DNA of 64,000 bases. It comes from Rhizobacter sp964253025 (GTDB lineage Bacteria > Pseudomonadota > Gammaproteobacteria > Burkholderiales > Burkholderiaceae_C). Under the pieces are notes generated by a model. It was given only the letters and a program-made list of their open reading frames with translations. It made no database searches and had not been told where the DNA came from. The translations under genes were made by a program, and so were the position numbers. Of this stretch, positions 34,401-43,271 are shown piece after piece. How positions within the stretch are numbered: position 1 is the first letter of the stretch; every line of letters starts with the position of its first letter. The stretch is taken from the NCBI RefSeq assembly GCF_964253025.1, contig NZ_CAXUQC020000001.1, positions 4,526,001-4,590,000 of the forward strand. The letters are read 5' to 3'.

Positions 34401-34510
34401 TGCGGCCACCCGAAGTCGCTGTTGTTCCGCGGCACGGCGCGCCAGAGGCGGGCCGCGATCAAGGCCCCTCTGCAAACCAGCAAGCCGGCAAGGATGAACC
34501 ATGCAGTCAT
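34397..34510 (-). CDS. 37-residue membrane peptide, start of the hydrolase unit
   Basis: The frame begins MTAWFILAGLLVCRGALIAA and continues with a basic, then polar tail ending FGWPQ. AGGAGA lies five bases before the ATG. There is one membrane segment (residues 3-20). Its stop overlaps the hydrolase start as ATGA, the usual sign of translational coupling. It sits right after the operator at 34526-34541. No family is recognised; small membrane peptides of this type are often missed in annotation. Confidence 0.55.
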   Translation of the reverse strand: MTAWFILAGLLVCRGALIAARLWRAVPRNNSDFGWPQ

Positions 34511-34525
34511 GAGAATCTCCTGATC

Positions 34526-34541
34526 TCGCACGAGCGTGCGA
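34526..34541. promoter_or_regulatory. TetR operator copy 1 (hydrolase unit)
   Basis: TCGCACG-AG-CGTGCGA is a perfect 7-2-7 palindrome 16 bases before the membrane-peptide start. The same sequence with two changes occurs before the TetR gene (35209-35224). Two near-identical palindromes flanking the TetR gene mark its likely binding sites. Confidence 0.75.
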
Positions 34542-34554
34542 AGTGTGAGCCAAC

Positions 34555-34578
34555 AAAAGGCCGCGGTTGGCCGCGGCC
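34555..34578 (-). terminator. Intrinsic terminator of the TetR gene
   Basis: On the minus strand GGCCGCGG-CCAA-CCGCGGCC forms an 8-bp stem followed by TTTTG. It begins 17 bases past the TetR stop (34595) and ends 14 bases before the palindrome that heads the hydrolase unit, separating the two transcripts. Confidence 0.8.
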
Positions 34579-34594
34579 GCGTTCCGTGTCGCCG

Positions 34595-35197
34595 TCAGGG
34601 GGCGTGGGATCCGATCAGCCGCTCGTAGGCCTTCCACGCGCGCGCGTGGGCAGCCTGGTCACGGAAGAAGCGCGTCTCGCGAAGAAGTGCGATGAACAGG
34701 CCGTCGAGCTCGAACACAAGCTGATCGGCATCGGTGTCAGCGCGCAGATGGCCGGCCTCGATGGCCTGCTCCACCGTGCGGCGCAGCGAGGCGCGCCAAT
34801 ACAGTTCGTGCTCCAGGAGCAGGTCGCGCAGCGGGCCCTCGCGGTCGTCGAGTTCGAAGGCGCCAGCGCAATACAGGCAGCTTGCGGCCGAGTCGAACGG
34901 TTCGAGCCGGGCCATCCAGCGCTCCATGATGGCGTTCAACCGGGGCAATCCGCGCGGCTGGCGCATGGCCGGCATGAAGACGTCCTGCAGAAAGCGCTTG
35001 GCGTACTCGTCGATCACCGCCTTCTGCAAGGCCTCCCGGGAGCCGATGCGCGAGAAGACGCCGCTCTTGGACAGCCCGAGCCGTTTGGCCACCTCGCCCA
35101 GGCTCAGGCTTTCGAGGCCATCGGCAAGGGCCATTTGCAAGGCCGTCTCGACGATCGCCCCGAGGGTGGCTTCACTGCGTTCGGTTCGGGTTTCCAT
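34595..35197 (-). CDS. TetR-family regulator of the hydrolase unit
   Basis: This 200-residue protein has an N-terminal HTH (ALQMALADGLESLSLGEVA, then KRLGLSKSGVFSRIGSREAL), where the recognition helix SKSGVFSRIGS is of the YxaF/LmrA-like TetR subgroup. The C-terminal helical domain has no recognisable ligand motif. It is autoregulated in all likelihood: a perfect palindrome lies 12 bases before its ATG and a second copy heads the next unit. Effector unknown. Confidence 0.9.
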   Translation of the reverse strand: METRTERSEATLGAIVETALQMALADGLESLSLGEVAKRLGLSKSGVFSRIGSREALQKAVIDEYAKRFLQDVFMPAMRQPRGLPRLNAIMERWMARLEPFDSAASCLYCAGAFELDDREGPLRDLLLEHELYWRASLRRTVEQAIEAGHLRADTDADQLVFELDGLFIALLRETRFFRDQAAHARAWKAYERLIGSHAP

Positions 35198-35208
35198 GAC
35201 ACCGAATT

Positions 35209-35224
35209 TAGCACGATCGTGCGA
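35209..35224. promoter_or_regulatory. TetR operator copy 2 (autoregulation)
   Basis: TAGCACG-AT-CGTGCGA is identical at 14 of 16 positions to copy 1. It lies 12 bases upstream of the TetR ATG, where a bound repressor would cover the start of transcription or the ribosome site. Confidence 0.75.
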
Positions 35225-35356
35225 GAGCGCAAGGGGCCGCGATGCGGGTTTCTTTCGCCGACGGCCGATGCGTCCGGGTTGCGATCCCCGTGACCGCCTA
35301 TGTCCCGAAGTGCAAGCCCGTGCGGCGGGAGGGCCCGGGCGGCCGCGCAGGCCCGG

Positions 35357-37072
35357 TCAGGCTGTCGTCGATCCCGCGACATAGCCGCGCGGGATCGCTC
35401 CCAGCAGCCGCCGGGTGTAGTCCTCGCGGGGGTGGTTGAGCACCTGCTCGACGCCCGCCTGCTCGACGACGGCACCGTCCTTCATCACCATCACCTCGTC
35501 GGCCATGAAGCGCACCACCGCCAAGTCATGGCTGATGAAGACATAGGCGAGGCCGCGCTCGTCCTGCAGGTCCTTCAGCAGGTTCAGCACCTGGGCCTGC
35601 ACCGAGACGTCCAGGGCACTCACCGCTTCATCGAGCACCAGCACGTCGGGGTCCAGCGTCAGGCAGCGTGCGATGGCCACCCGCTGGCGCTGCCCGCCGG
35701 AGAACTCGTGGGGGTACTTGTCCATGGCCGAGGGGTCGAGCCCGACACGGGCGAGCAGCTCGCGCGCCCGCTGCTCACGCTCGGCCGTGGAGGCGCCGAT
35801 GCCGTGGATGGCCATCGGCTCGACCAGCGTCTTGCCGATCGCGAAGCGCGGGTTCAGCGAGGCATAGGGATTCTGGAACACCACCTGGATGCGTCGGCGC
35901 ACCGGCAGCATCTCGCGTGCCGACAACTTGAGCAGGTCGCGCCCGTCGAAGAGGACTTCGCCGGCTTCGGGGCCCCCGGTCGGATCGTGCAGCCGCAGCA
36001 AGGTGAGGCCCATGGTGGTCTTGCCCGATCCGGACTCGCCGACCACGCCCAGGGTGTGGCCTCGCCGCAGCGTGAAACTCGCACCCTTGACCGCCTGGAA
36101 GGCCCGGCGGCCGAAGATGCCCTCGCGCACCCAGAAGCCCTTGGTCAGGCCCTGCACCCGCAGCACCACGGGGGCCTCCGGATCCTTCGGCTTGGGCGGC
36201 GCGGGGGGCGGGCCAGGCACGTCGTCGATCGCGGCAAGGCGTGAGCGTTGCACCTGCAGCGCCGGCCGGCAGGCCAGCAGCGCGCGGGTGTAGGCGTCCT
36301 GTGGCGCCGAGAAGATGCGGGCGACCGGCCCCTGCTCGCGCACCGTGCCCTGGCGCATGACCACCACCTGATCGGCGATCTCGCCGACCACCCCCAGGTC
36401 GTGGCTGATGAAGAGCATGCTCATGCGGTGCTTGTCCTTGAGCGTGGCGAGCAGCTCGAGGATCTGGCGCTGGATGGTGACGTCGAGTGCCGTGGTGGGC
36501 TCGTCGGCAATCAGCAGCCGCGGCTCGCAGGCCAGCGCCATGGCGATCATCACGCGTTGCTGCTGGCCGCCCGACAACTCGTGCGGGTAGCTCGCCAGGC
36601 GGCGCCGCGGTTCCGGCAGGCCGACCTCCTCCAGCAGCGCCTCGGCACGGGTGAGCGCCTGTCGTGCGGACATGCCCAGGTGCCGGCGCAGCGGCTCGCT
36701 CACCTGCCGGCCGATGGTGAACACCGGGTTCAGCGAGCTCATCGGGTCCTGGAACACGCAGGCGATCTCCCGCCCGCGCAGCGCCTGCAGCGCCCGCAGG
36801 TCGGCCTGCAGCAGGTCCCGGCCCTGGAACAGGATGCGGCCGCGACGCTCGGCGTTGTCCGGCAGAAGGTTGAGGATCGACATGGCCGTCACCGACTTGC
36901 CCGACCCCGACTCCCCGACCAGGGCCACGGTCGTGTGCTCCGGGATGTCGAAGCTGACCCCCGTGTCGCCGCGACCCACCGCCTCGACCCGTTGCACGAC
37001 GCCGTCCTCGACGCCGGTGCGAAAGGCCACATGCAGGTCCTGAAGGCTCAGCAGCAGCGGCTGGGTGTTCAT
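35357..37072 (-). CDS. Peptide ABC transporter, fused double ATPase (YejF type)
   Basis: This 571-residue protein has two nucleotide-binding domains. The first has Walker A GESGSGKS (about residue 52), signature LSGGQQQR and LLIADEPTTALD. The second has GESGSGKT, FSGGQRQR and VLVLDEAVSALD. Each is followed by the oligopeptide C-terminal extension. This is the architecture of E. coli YejF. ATG 37072 overlaps the permease stop (ATGA); the frame is open upstream. It is the last gene of permease-permease-ATPase. Confidence 0.93.
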   Translation of the reverse strand: MNTQPLLLSLQDLHVAFRTGVEDGVVQRVEAVGRGDTGVSFDIPEHTTVALVGESGSGKSVTAMSILNLLPDNAERRGRILFQGRDLLQADLRALQALRGREIACVFQDPMSSLNPVFTIGRQVSEPLRRHLGMSARQALTRAEALLEEVGLPEPRRRLASYPHELSGGQQQRVMIAMALACEPRLLIADEPTTALDVTIQRQILELLATLKDKHRMSMLFISHDLGVVGEIADQVVVMRQGTVREQGPVARIFSAPQDAYTRALLACRPALQVQRSRLAAIDDVPGPPPAPPKPKDPEAPVVLRVQGLTKGFWVREGIFGRRAFQAVKGASFTLRRGHTLGVVGESGSGKTTMGLTLLRLHDPTGGPEAGEVLFDGRDLLKLSAREMLPVRRRIQVVFQNPYASLNPRFAIGKTLVEPMAIHGIGASTAEREQRARELLARVGLDPSAMDKYPHEFSGGQRQRVAIARCLTLDPDVLVLDEAVSALDVSVQAQVLNLLKDLQDERGLAYVFISHDLAVVRFMADEVMVMKDGAVVEQAGVEQVLNHPREDYTRRLLGAIPRGYVAGSTTA

Positions 37073-38085
37073 TCGAGTCCTCGCAGCTTGGGGTCCAGGG
37101 CGTCGCGCAGTGCATCGGTGAAGAGCGAGAACGCGGTGACGAAGACGGCCATGAAGGCGGTGGCCGCGGCCAGTTGCCACCAATGGCCGAGGATGAGTTC
37201 ACTCTGGGCCTCGGCCAGCATGGTGCCCCAGCTGACCTCGTCGACCGCCACGCCGAGCCCGAGGTACGACAGGATGACCTCGGCCTTGATGAAGCCGACG
37301 ACGTGGATCGAGAGTTGCACCAGCAGGACGTGGCTGATGTTGGGCAGGATGTGCCGGAACATGCGCGAGCTGGTGCTCGCGCCCACCGCTTCGGCGGCCC
37401 GCACGTACTCGCGCACGGAGTGCTTCAGGAACTCGGCGCGCACCAGGCGGTAGATGCCGGTCCAGCCGGCGAGGCCGAGGATCAGCACGACCGATTGGGT
37501 ACCGCGCCCCGCCACGGCCGCGAAGGCGAAGATGAGCAGGATGCCCGGGATGGAGGTGAACACGTTGTAGACCCATTCGAGCAGGTCGCCCACCTTGCCG
37601 CCGAAGAAGCCGGCGAGCGCTCCCAGCACGGTGCCGATGGCCGTGGCGACCAGCGCCGCGAGCACGCCGACGAACACCGAGATCTTGGCGCCCTGCACGG
37701 CCTTGGCCAGCACGTCGCGGCCCAGGCGATCGGCGCCGAAGGGGAGGGTCTCGGCACGGTCGGGCTCGCTGTGCTCGTACTGTGCCGCGCGCTCGCGCCA
37801 GGCCTCGTACTGCGGCGCCAGCGGGTCCACGTCGGCCAGGTCGACGTTCGGCCCCTTCGGCACGGCGACCGCCGCCAGCTGGGTTGCAGTCGCCGGCCCG
37901 AGGAAGGAGGGCGGTGCATTCGACACGCCGCGCTCGCGTTGCCAGTCGGAGGCCACGAGCCCCGTGGCCGCGAGCAGCACCATCACCCCGAAGGCCAGCA
38001 CGATGGCCAGCGACACCATGCCCACGTGGTCCTGGCGCAGCCGTTGCCATGCCGCGCCCCAGATGCCCTGCGTCGTCCTGCTCAT
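37069..38085 (-). CDS. Peptide ABC transporter permease (YejE/OppC type)
   Basis: This 338-residue protein starts MSRTTQGIWGAAWQRLRQDH; ATG 38085 overlaps the upstream permease stop. It has six membrane segments, a large periplasmic loop after TM1 with ERGVSNAPPSFLG and FGADRLGRDVLAK, and the EAA-loop REYVRAAEAVGASTSSRMFR that contacts the ATPase. The N-terminal extension is of the YejE/OppC sort. Co-translated with its neighbours. Confidence 0.93.
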   Translation of the reverse strand: MSRTTQGIWGAAWQRLRQDHVGMVSLAIVLAFGVMVLLAATGLVASDWQRERGVSNAPPSFLGPATATQLAAVAVPKGPNVDLADVDPLAPQYEAWRERAAQYEHSEPDRAETLPFGADRLGRDVLAKAVQGAKISVFVGVLAALVATAIGTVLGALAGFFGGKVGDLLEWVYNVFTSIPGILLIFAFAAVAGRGTQSVVLILGLAGWTGIYRLVRAEFLKHSVREYVRAAEAVGASTSSRMFRHILPNISHVLLVQLSIHVVGFIKAEVILSYLGLGVAVDEVSWGTMLAEAQSELILGHWWQLAAATAFMAVFVTAFSLFTDALRDALDPKLRGLE

Positions 38086-39020
38086 TTGAGCACCACCCGC
38101 GGATCGGCCACCTTGTAGAGCACGTCGGTCAGCAGGTTCACCACCATCGTGATCACGGCGAGGTAGATGGTCACCGCCTGGATGACGGGATAGTCGCTGC
38201 GGTTCACCGCCAGGAGCACCTCGCGGCCCAGCCCGGGAATGGAGAAGAACACCTCGATGAGAAAGGAGCCGAGGAAGATGCCCGGCAGCGCGCCGCCGAT
38301 GCCGGTGAGGATGGGAATCATCGCGTTGCGCATCACGTGAGTGAGCAGGATGCGCTTCTCGGTCAGCCCCTTGGCCCGCGCGGTTCGCACATAGTCGTTG
38401 CCGATCTCGTCGAGGAAGAAGCTGCGGTACAGGCGCGTCTGCGGCGAAAGCGACACGAACACCGCCAGCAGCACCGGCAGCGGCGCATAGCGCACGAGGT
38501 TGGTCCACAGCGAATCGCTCCATCCCTGCACCGGGAACCAGCCCAGCCGGAAGGCAAACACGTACTGCCCGACGATGACGTACACCAGGAACGAGATCGA
38601 CAGGGCAATGGTCGTCACCACCATGATGGCGCGGTCGGTGAGCGAGCCGCGCAGGTAGGCGACACCCAGCGCGAAGGGGATCGCCAGCAGCACTTCCAAC
38701 ACGAGGATGGGCACCATCACCGTGAGGGTGGCGGGCAGGCGGTTGGCGAACAGTCCGGCGACGGACTCGTTCGTGGCCCAGCTGCGACCCCAGTCGAAGG
38801 TGAGGATCTGCTTGGTGAAGATCCACAGCTGCTCCCACACCGGTCGATTCAGGCCCAGTTGTTCGCGGATGGCCTGCACCACCTCGGCCGAGGCGTTCTG
38901 GCCGGCCAGGATTTCGGCCGGGTCACTTCCGAAGTGCTTGAAGAGGAAGAACACCAGCAGCACGACCCCGATCAGGGTCGGGATCATCTGCCACAGTCGT
39001 CGCAACAGGTAGGCCGTCAT
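38082..39020 (-). CDS. Peptide ABC transporter permease (YejB/DppB type)
   Basis: This 312-residue protein has the standard N-terminus MTAYLLRRLWQMIPTLIGVV and six membrane segments, with the EAA loop NDYVRTARAKGLTEKRILLTH. The sequence FGSDPAEILAGQNASAEVV is the periplasmic cap. It is the first of the three-gene membrane operon, divergent from the substrate-binding protein 73 bases away. Together they make an oligopeptide importer, possibly also for peptide antibiotics as with Yej. Confidence 0.93.
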   Translation of the reverse strand: MTAYLLRRLWQMIPTLIGVVLLVFFLFKHFGSDPAEILAGQNASAEVVQAIREQLGLNRPVWEQLWIFTKQILTFDWGRSWATNESVAGLFANRLPATLTVMVPILVLEVLLAIPFALGVAYLRGSLTDRAIMVVTTIALSISFLVYVIVGQYVFAFRLGWFPVQGWSDSLWTNLVRYAPLPVLLAVFVSLSPQTRLYRSFFLDEIGNDYVRTARAKGLTEKRILLTHVMRNAMIPILTGIGGALPGIFLGSFLIEVFFSIPGLGREVLLAVNRSDYPVIQAVTIYLAVITMVVNLLTDVLYKVADPRVVLK

Positions 39021-39093
39021 GCGGTGGGAGCCTCGGGACCAGGGTTGGTGGATGCGGTGTCGAGTCTACGGCCACAGGCCCTAGACTTGGCGC

Positions 39094-40902
39094 ATGAACA
39101 CATGGCTCGCATTTTTCCGGCGGCTGGGTGGGGCGCTGCTGCTGGCGCCGGTGCTGGCATGGGCGCAGCAGGCCCCCGCGCCCGCCACCCCGAAGGTTCT
39201 GCGCATTCCCTTCGTCGCCCCCGAAACCGGCTTCGATCCGGCGCAGGTGAGCGACCTGTACTCGAACATCGCCATCTCGCACATCTTCGAGTCGCCCTAC
39301 GAGTACGACCACCTCGCACGGCCCTTCAAGATCAAGCCGGCCACGGCCGCGGCCATGCCGGAGATCTCGGCCGACTTCCGCACCTACACCGTCCGGCTCA
39401 AGCCCGGCATCTTCTACAGCGACGACCCGGCCTTCAAGGGCCGCAAGCGCGAACTGGTGGCAGACGACTACGTGTACGCCATCAAGCGCCTGTTCGACCC
39501 GGCGCTCAAGAGTCCGAGCTACACCGGCATGAGCGAAGAGGGCATCATCGGCCTCGACGCCTTGCGCGAGACCGCCCTCAAGGCGAAGAAGCCCTTCGAC
39601 TACGACCGCGAGGTGGAGGGCCTGCGCGCCCTTGACCGCTACACCCTGCAGATCCGCCTCGAGGCGCCGCGCCCGCGTTTCATGTACGTGCTGGCCGACC
39701 TGCCCGGCATGGCGCGAGAGGTCGTCGAGCACTATGGCGACCGCATCATGGAACACCCCGTCGGCACCGGCCCGTTCCGCCTGACGCAATGGCGGCGCAG
39801 CTCGCTGATGGTCTTCGAGCGCAATCCCAACTACCGTGAAGTGCTGTACGACGCCGAGCCCAACGCGGACGATGCCGAGGGCCAGGCGCTGCTGGCGCGC
39901 TTCAAGGGACGGCGCCTGCCGATGGTCGATCGCGTCGAGGTGAGCGTGGTGGAGGAAAGCCAGCCGCGCTGGCTGGCGTTCCTCAACAACGAATTCGACC
40001 TCGTGGGCGTGCCGCTCGAGTTCGTCAACGTCGCCGCGCCGAACGGGGAACTCGCACCGCACCTCGCCAAGCGCGGCATCCGCATGTACCAGGGCCTGGC
40101 CTCCGATGTCACGCTCTTCTACTTCAACATGGAAGACCCGCTGGTGGGCGGCTACACGCCGCAGCAGGTGGCGCTGCGGCGTGCCATCGGGTTGGCCACC
40201 GACGTTGAACGCGAGATCCGGCTTGCCCGGCGCGGCCAGGCGATCCCGGCGCAGTCCGGCGTGGCACCGCACACCTATGGCTACGACCCGGATTTCAAGT
40301 CAGAGAACAGCGAATTCAACCTGGCGCGTGCGAAGGCGCTGCTCGACCTCAACGGCTACGTCGACCGCAACGGCGACGGCTGGCGCGACCAGTCCGATGG
40401 CCAGCCGCTCGTCATCCGGTACGCCACCCAGCCCGACCAGATCTCGCGGCAGTTCGACGAACTGTGGAAGAAGAACATGGACGCGCTCGGCGTGCGCCTC
40501 GAGTTCGAGGTCCGCCAGTGGCCCGAGCAGCTCAAGCGCGCCCGCGCCGGTCAGTTGATGGTCTGGCAACTCGGTTCGTCATCCACCTCGCCGGATGGCC
40601 AGGGTTCACTGCAACTTGCCTACGGTCCCGGTTCCGGCGGCTCGAACCTCTCGCGCTTCAAGCTCGAGGCGTTCGATGCCCTGTACCGCCGCATCGACCA
40701 GCTGCCTGACGGGCCCGAGCGGATGGCGGCCTTCCGCGAAGCCAAGAAGCTGATGGTGGCCTACATGCCCTACAAGTTCAACGTGCACCGGCTGTACACC
40801 GACCTGACGCAGCCCTGGGTGATCGGCTACCGGCGCCCCACGTTCTGGCGCAACCAGTGGCACCGCATGGACGTCGACATGACGATGCGGCGCGAGCGCT
40901 GA
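39094..40902 (+). CDS. Extracellular solute-binding protein, family 5 (peptide importer)
   Basis: This 602-residue periplasmic protein has a signal peptide cleaved after LAWAQQ. Family-5 landmarks are IAISHIFESPYEYD, YTVRLKPGIFYSDDPAF, VGTGPFRLTQWRR and SSSTSPDGQGSL. Length and neighbours resemble YejA. It is divergent from the two permeases and the fused ATPase, and is the binding component of that importer. The ligand is presumably a peptide. Confidence 0.9.
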   Translation: MNTWLAFFRRLGGALLLAPVLAWAQQAPAPATPKVLRIPFVAPETGFDPAQVSDLYSNIAISHIFESPYEYDHLARPFKIKPATAAAMPEISADFRTYTVRLKPGIFYSDDPAFKGRKRELVADDYVYAIKRLFDPALKSPSYTGMSEEGIIGLDALRETALKAKKPFDYDREVEGLRALDRYTLQIRLEAPRPRFMYVLADLPGMAREVVEHYGDRIMEHPVGTGPFRLTQWRRSSLMVFERNPNYREVLYDAEPNADDAEGQALLARFKGRRLPMVDRVEVSVVEESQPRWLAFLNNEFDLVGVPLEFVNVAAPNGELAPHLAKRGIRMYQGLASDVTLFYFNMEDPLVGGYTPQQVALRRAIGLATDVEREIRLARRGQAIPAQSGVAPHTYGYDPDFKSENSEFNLARAKALLDLNGYVDRNGDGWRDQSDGQPLVIRYATQPDQISRQFDELWKKNMDALGVRLEFEVRQWPEQLKRARAGQLMVWQLGSSSTSPDGQGSLQLAYGPGSGGSNLSRFKLEAFDALYRRIDQLPDGPERMAAFREAKKLMVAYMPYKFNVHRLYTDLTQPWVIGYRRPTFWRNQWHRMDVDMTMRRER

Positions 40903-40933
40903 GCCCGCCGCGGCGCCACGCAACGGCGCTCGC

Positions 40934-41350
40934 TCAGCGCGTGGCCCAGGCGACGATCTGCGCCGATTGCACCGCCCCGGCCTGGCGCTTCACCTCCCGT
41001 CCCGCGTCCAGCTTGATGAGCGTGGGAATGCTGCGGATGGCGAAGCGGCCGGCCGTGCGCGGGCTGGCGTCGCTGTCCACCTTGACCAGCACGGCGCGGC
41101 CCATCAGCTCTCGCGCCGCCGCCTCGAACTGCGGCGCCATGATGCGGCACGGGCCGCACCACGCGGCCCAGAAGTCCACTACCACGGGAAGCTCCGTGCG
41201 CGCCACGAAGGCGTCGAAGTTCTCGTCCGTCAGTTCGATCGGATGCGCCGCGAGCAGGGCCTTGCCGCAGCGGCCGCACACCGGCTCGTCGCCGAGCCGT
41301 TCCTCGGGCACCCGGTTGGTGGAAAGGCAGTGAGGGCAGGCAAGGTGCAT
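40934..41350 (-). CDS. trxC: Thioredoxin 2
   Basis: This 138-residue thioredoxin has the N-terminal zinc-binding extension with CPHC (5-8) and CGRC (25-28) and the active site WCGPC (64-68). It is a cytosolic disulfide reductase used in oxidative-stress defence, and the zinc domain separates TrxC from TrxA. ATG 41350 is chosen because it begins exactly at the family N-terminus MHLACPHC. It is convergent with the peptide-binding gene and divergent from the kinase-like gene. Confidence 0.95.
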   Translation of the reverse strand: MHLACPHCLSTNRVPEERLGDEPVCGRCGKALLAAHPIELTDENFDAFVARTELPVVVDFWAAWCGPCRIMAPQFEAAARELMGRAVLVKVDSDASPRTAGRFAIRSIPTLIKLDAGREVKRQAGAVQSAQIVAWATR

Positions 41351-41496
41351 GGCGAACTCCGAAGTCGACTCCATTTCTGCACATGCCGCCGGACGGACCG
41401 ATTTCAACCTCACCCTGCGCGCGGTGTGGACGCGACCACGGGCCGGGCATAGGATGGCCCGCACGGGCTGACCTCCGCCGGCCCGAGGAGATGCCC

Positions 41497-42666
41497 ATGG
41501 CCGTCGATGCCCGCTCCCCGAATCACGCTGCTCCGGCGCCCCTCGACCCGATGTGGCTGGGCGACGCAGCCGCGCAGCCGGCGCCTTGGCGTCCGTCGGT
41601 CACGAGGCCACCTGCCATGCCCGTCTCGCCGCGGCTGCTGGCGAAGGTGGGCGAGGCCTTCGCCGCCGCGCTGGCCTCGCTCCAGGAACGGCTGCGCACG
41701 GCGGACGCCGCGGATTACCAGGCATGCCTGGCCGAACTCGGGCGCCTCGAGAACCTCGGCGTGCAGGTGCAGCAGGTCGCCCGGGTGATGGGGCACGAGA
41801 GCGTCGGTTCGCTCGAGTCGGTCGACCTGGCCGACGCGGTGCAGCGCGCCGTCGTGCTGTGGGCGCCACAGGCCGAGGCCCGCGGCGCGGTGCTGGCGGC
41901 CCCTGACGAACTCGCCAGCCGTGTCTCGGTCGACCCGGCCGTGCTGGAGCAACTGCTTGACCTCGCGCTCGACCACGCCCTCGTCACCGGCGACGCCATC
42001 AGCCTGCGCCTCCGGTCCCAGCCGTCGAGCCGGCAGACCTTGCTGCTCATCGATGTGCAGCGAAGCGGCGCCATCACCCCCGCCACGTCGCGCGCCATGC
42101 CCGTCGGCGCCGAACAGGACGGCAGCGACGACCTGCGCTGGTTGATGCTGAGTCAGCTGGCCCGAGCCAGCGGCATCGCCAGCCGTCGCGAGCGATCCGG
42201 CAGCATGCTGAGCCTCGTGCTCACCTTCCCGGCGGCCGAGTTGGGGAACTGGTACGGCGCCGAGCCGGCCGCCGGGCTGTCAACCCCGCGCAAGAACCTG
42301 CACCGCTGCCAGGTGCTGGTCCTCGACCCGCGATCCCGTTCGCGGCTGCAGGCCAGGGAACTGCTGCTGGCCGCCGGCCTGCATGCCGACGCCGCGGCCA
42401 ACGTGGAGCAGGCCCGTCTGGCGTTGCGCGATCGTGAGCCGGACGTGCTGCTCACCGGCTTTCCGGTGGCCGATCCCGACATCGTCGACTTCATCGACGA
42501 GCTGCGTGCGAGCCAGCCGCGGCTGGCCATCATCGAACTGGTGGATGCGCCCAGCGGCTTCGTGCATTCAGGCCACGACAGCCCGGGTTGGCTGAGTCGG
42601 GAGTCCCTCGCGTCCACCTTGGTGTCGGCGGTGGCGCAGGAGTACGAAACGCTCGGTGGCCGCTGA
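41497..42666 (+). CDS. Degenerate histidine-kinase/receiver protein
   Basis: This 389-residue protein has a helical N-terminal part, then about residues 105-245 like a HATPase_c domain (DLADAVQRAVVLWAPQAEAR, VDPAVLEQLLDLALDHALV), and about 268-380 like a receiver domain (CQVLVLDPRSRSR, DVLLTGFPVADPDI). The ATPase N-box Asn and the glycine loops are missing, and the receiver's phospho-acceptor Asp position is occupied by Thr/Gly. No HisKA phospho-His is seen. It is thus probably a non-catalytic scaffold or inhibitor. GAGGAG before ATG 41497 fits; ATG 41491 is too close. Confidence 0.6.
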   Translation: MAVDARSPNHAAPAPLDPMWLGDAAAQPAPWRPSVTRPPAMPVSPRLLAKVGEAFAAALASLQERLRTADAADYQACLAELGRLENLGVQVQQVARVMGHESVGSLESVDLADAVQRAVVLWAPQAEARGAVLAAPDELASRVSVDPAVLEQLLDLALDHALVTGDAISLRLRSQPSSRQTLLLIDVQRSGAITPATSRAMPVGAEQDGSDDLRWLMLSQLARASGIASRRERSGSMLSLVLTFPAAELGNWYGAEPAAGLSTPRKNLHRCQVLVLDPRSRSRLQARELLLAAGLHADAAANVEQARLALRDREPDVLLTGFPVADPDIVDFIDELRASQPRLAIIELVDAPSGFVHSGHDSPGWLSRESLASTLVSAVAQEYETLGGR

Positions 42667-42692
42667 GGAACGCCTCGGCGCGCCCCGCCGCC

Positions 42693-43205
42693 TCAGGACA
42701 ACGGGAGCTCCGTGTAATAGCGCCCGCCGTGGTAGAGCAGCGGCTGGCCACCCACGCGGTGTTCGCAGTGCTCGACCTCGCCGACGAAGATGACGTGGTC
42801 GCCCTCCTCGTACTGGCTGCGGTTGAAGCATTCGAAGCGGGCCACCGCGCCGTCGAGCACCGGCACGCCGCCTGCGCCTTCGCGCCAGGGCAGTCCGGCG
42901 AAGCGGTCGATGTCCTTCGTGGCGAATCGTTCCGCCAAGGCCACCTGGTCGGCCGCGAGGATGTGGATGGCGTAGTGCGAACCGCGGGTGAAGGTGGGCA
43001 TGGAGCCGGCGCGCAGCGCGAGGCTCCACAACACCAGCGGCGGGTCGAGCGACACCGAATTGAACGAGTTGGCCGTGAGGCCGACGAGCGCGCCGGTGGC
43101 GTCGCGCGCCGTCACGATGGTGACGCCCGTGGCGAACATGCCCAGCGCGCGCCGGAACTCGAGCGACGAGAAACTGGGTGGCACGACACGCGAGGAACGA
43201 CTCAT
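42693..43205 (-). CDS. Flavin reductase family protein (FMN-binding split barrel)
   Basis: This 170-residue protein has FRRALGMFATGVTIVTARDA, LVGLTANSFNSVSLDPPLVL, HYAIHILAADQVALAERFAT and FVGEVEHCEHRVGGQPLLYH, the marks of the HpaC/ActVB-type flavin:NAD(P)H reductases. It reduces free flavin for a partner monooxygenase. No partner lies beside it; the LLM gene at 17300 is far away. It is divergent from ampG with 66 bases between. Confidence 0.9.
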   Translation of the reverse strand: MSRSSRVVPPSFSSLEFRRALGMFATGVTIVTARDATGALVGLTANSFNSVSLDPPLVLWSLALRAGSMPTFTRGSHYAIHILAADQVALAERFATKDIDRFAGLPWREGAGGVPVLDGAVARFECFNRSQYEEGDHVIFVGEVEHCEHRVGGQPLLYHGGRYYTELPLS

Positions 43206-43271
43206 TCGGCCATTGTCCGCGAAGTGCCCGCCGCTTGCTGTCGCCGACGCGGCGCCTCCTAGAATGTTCCG

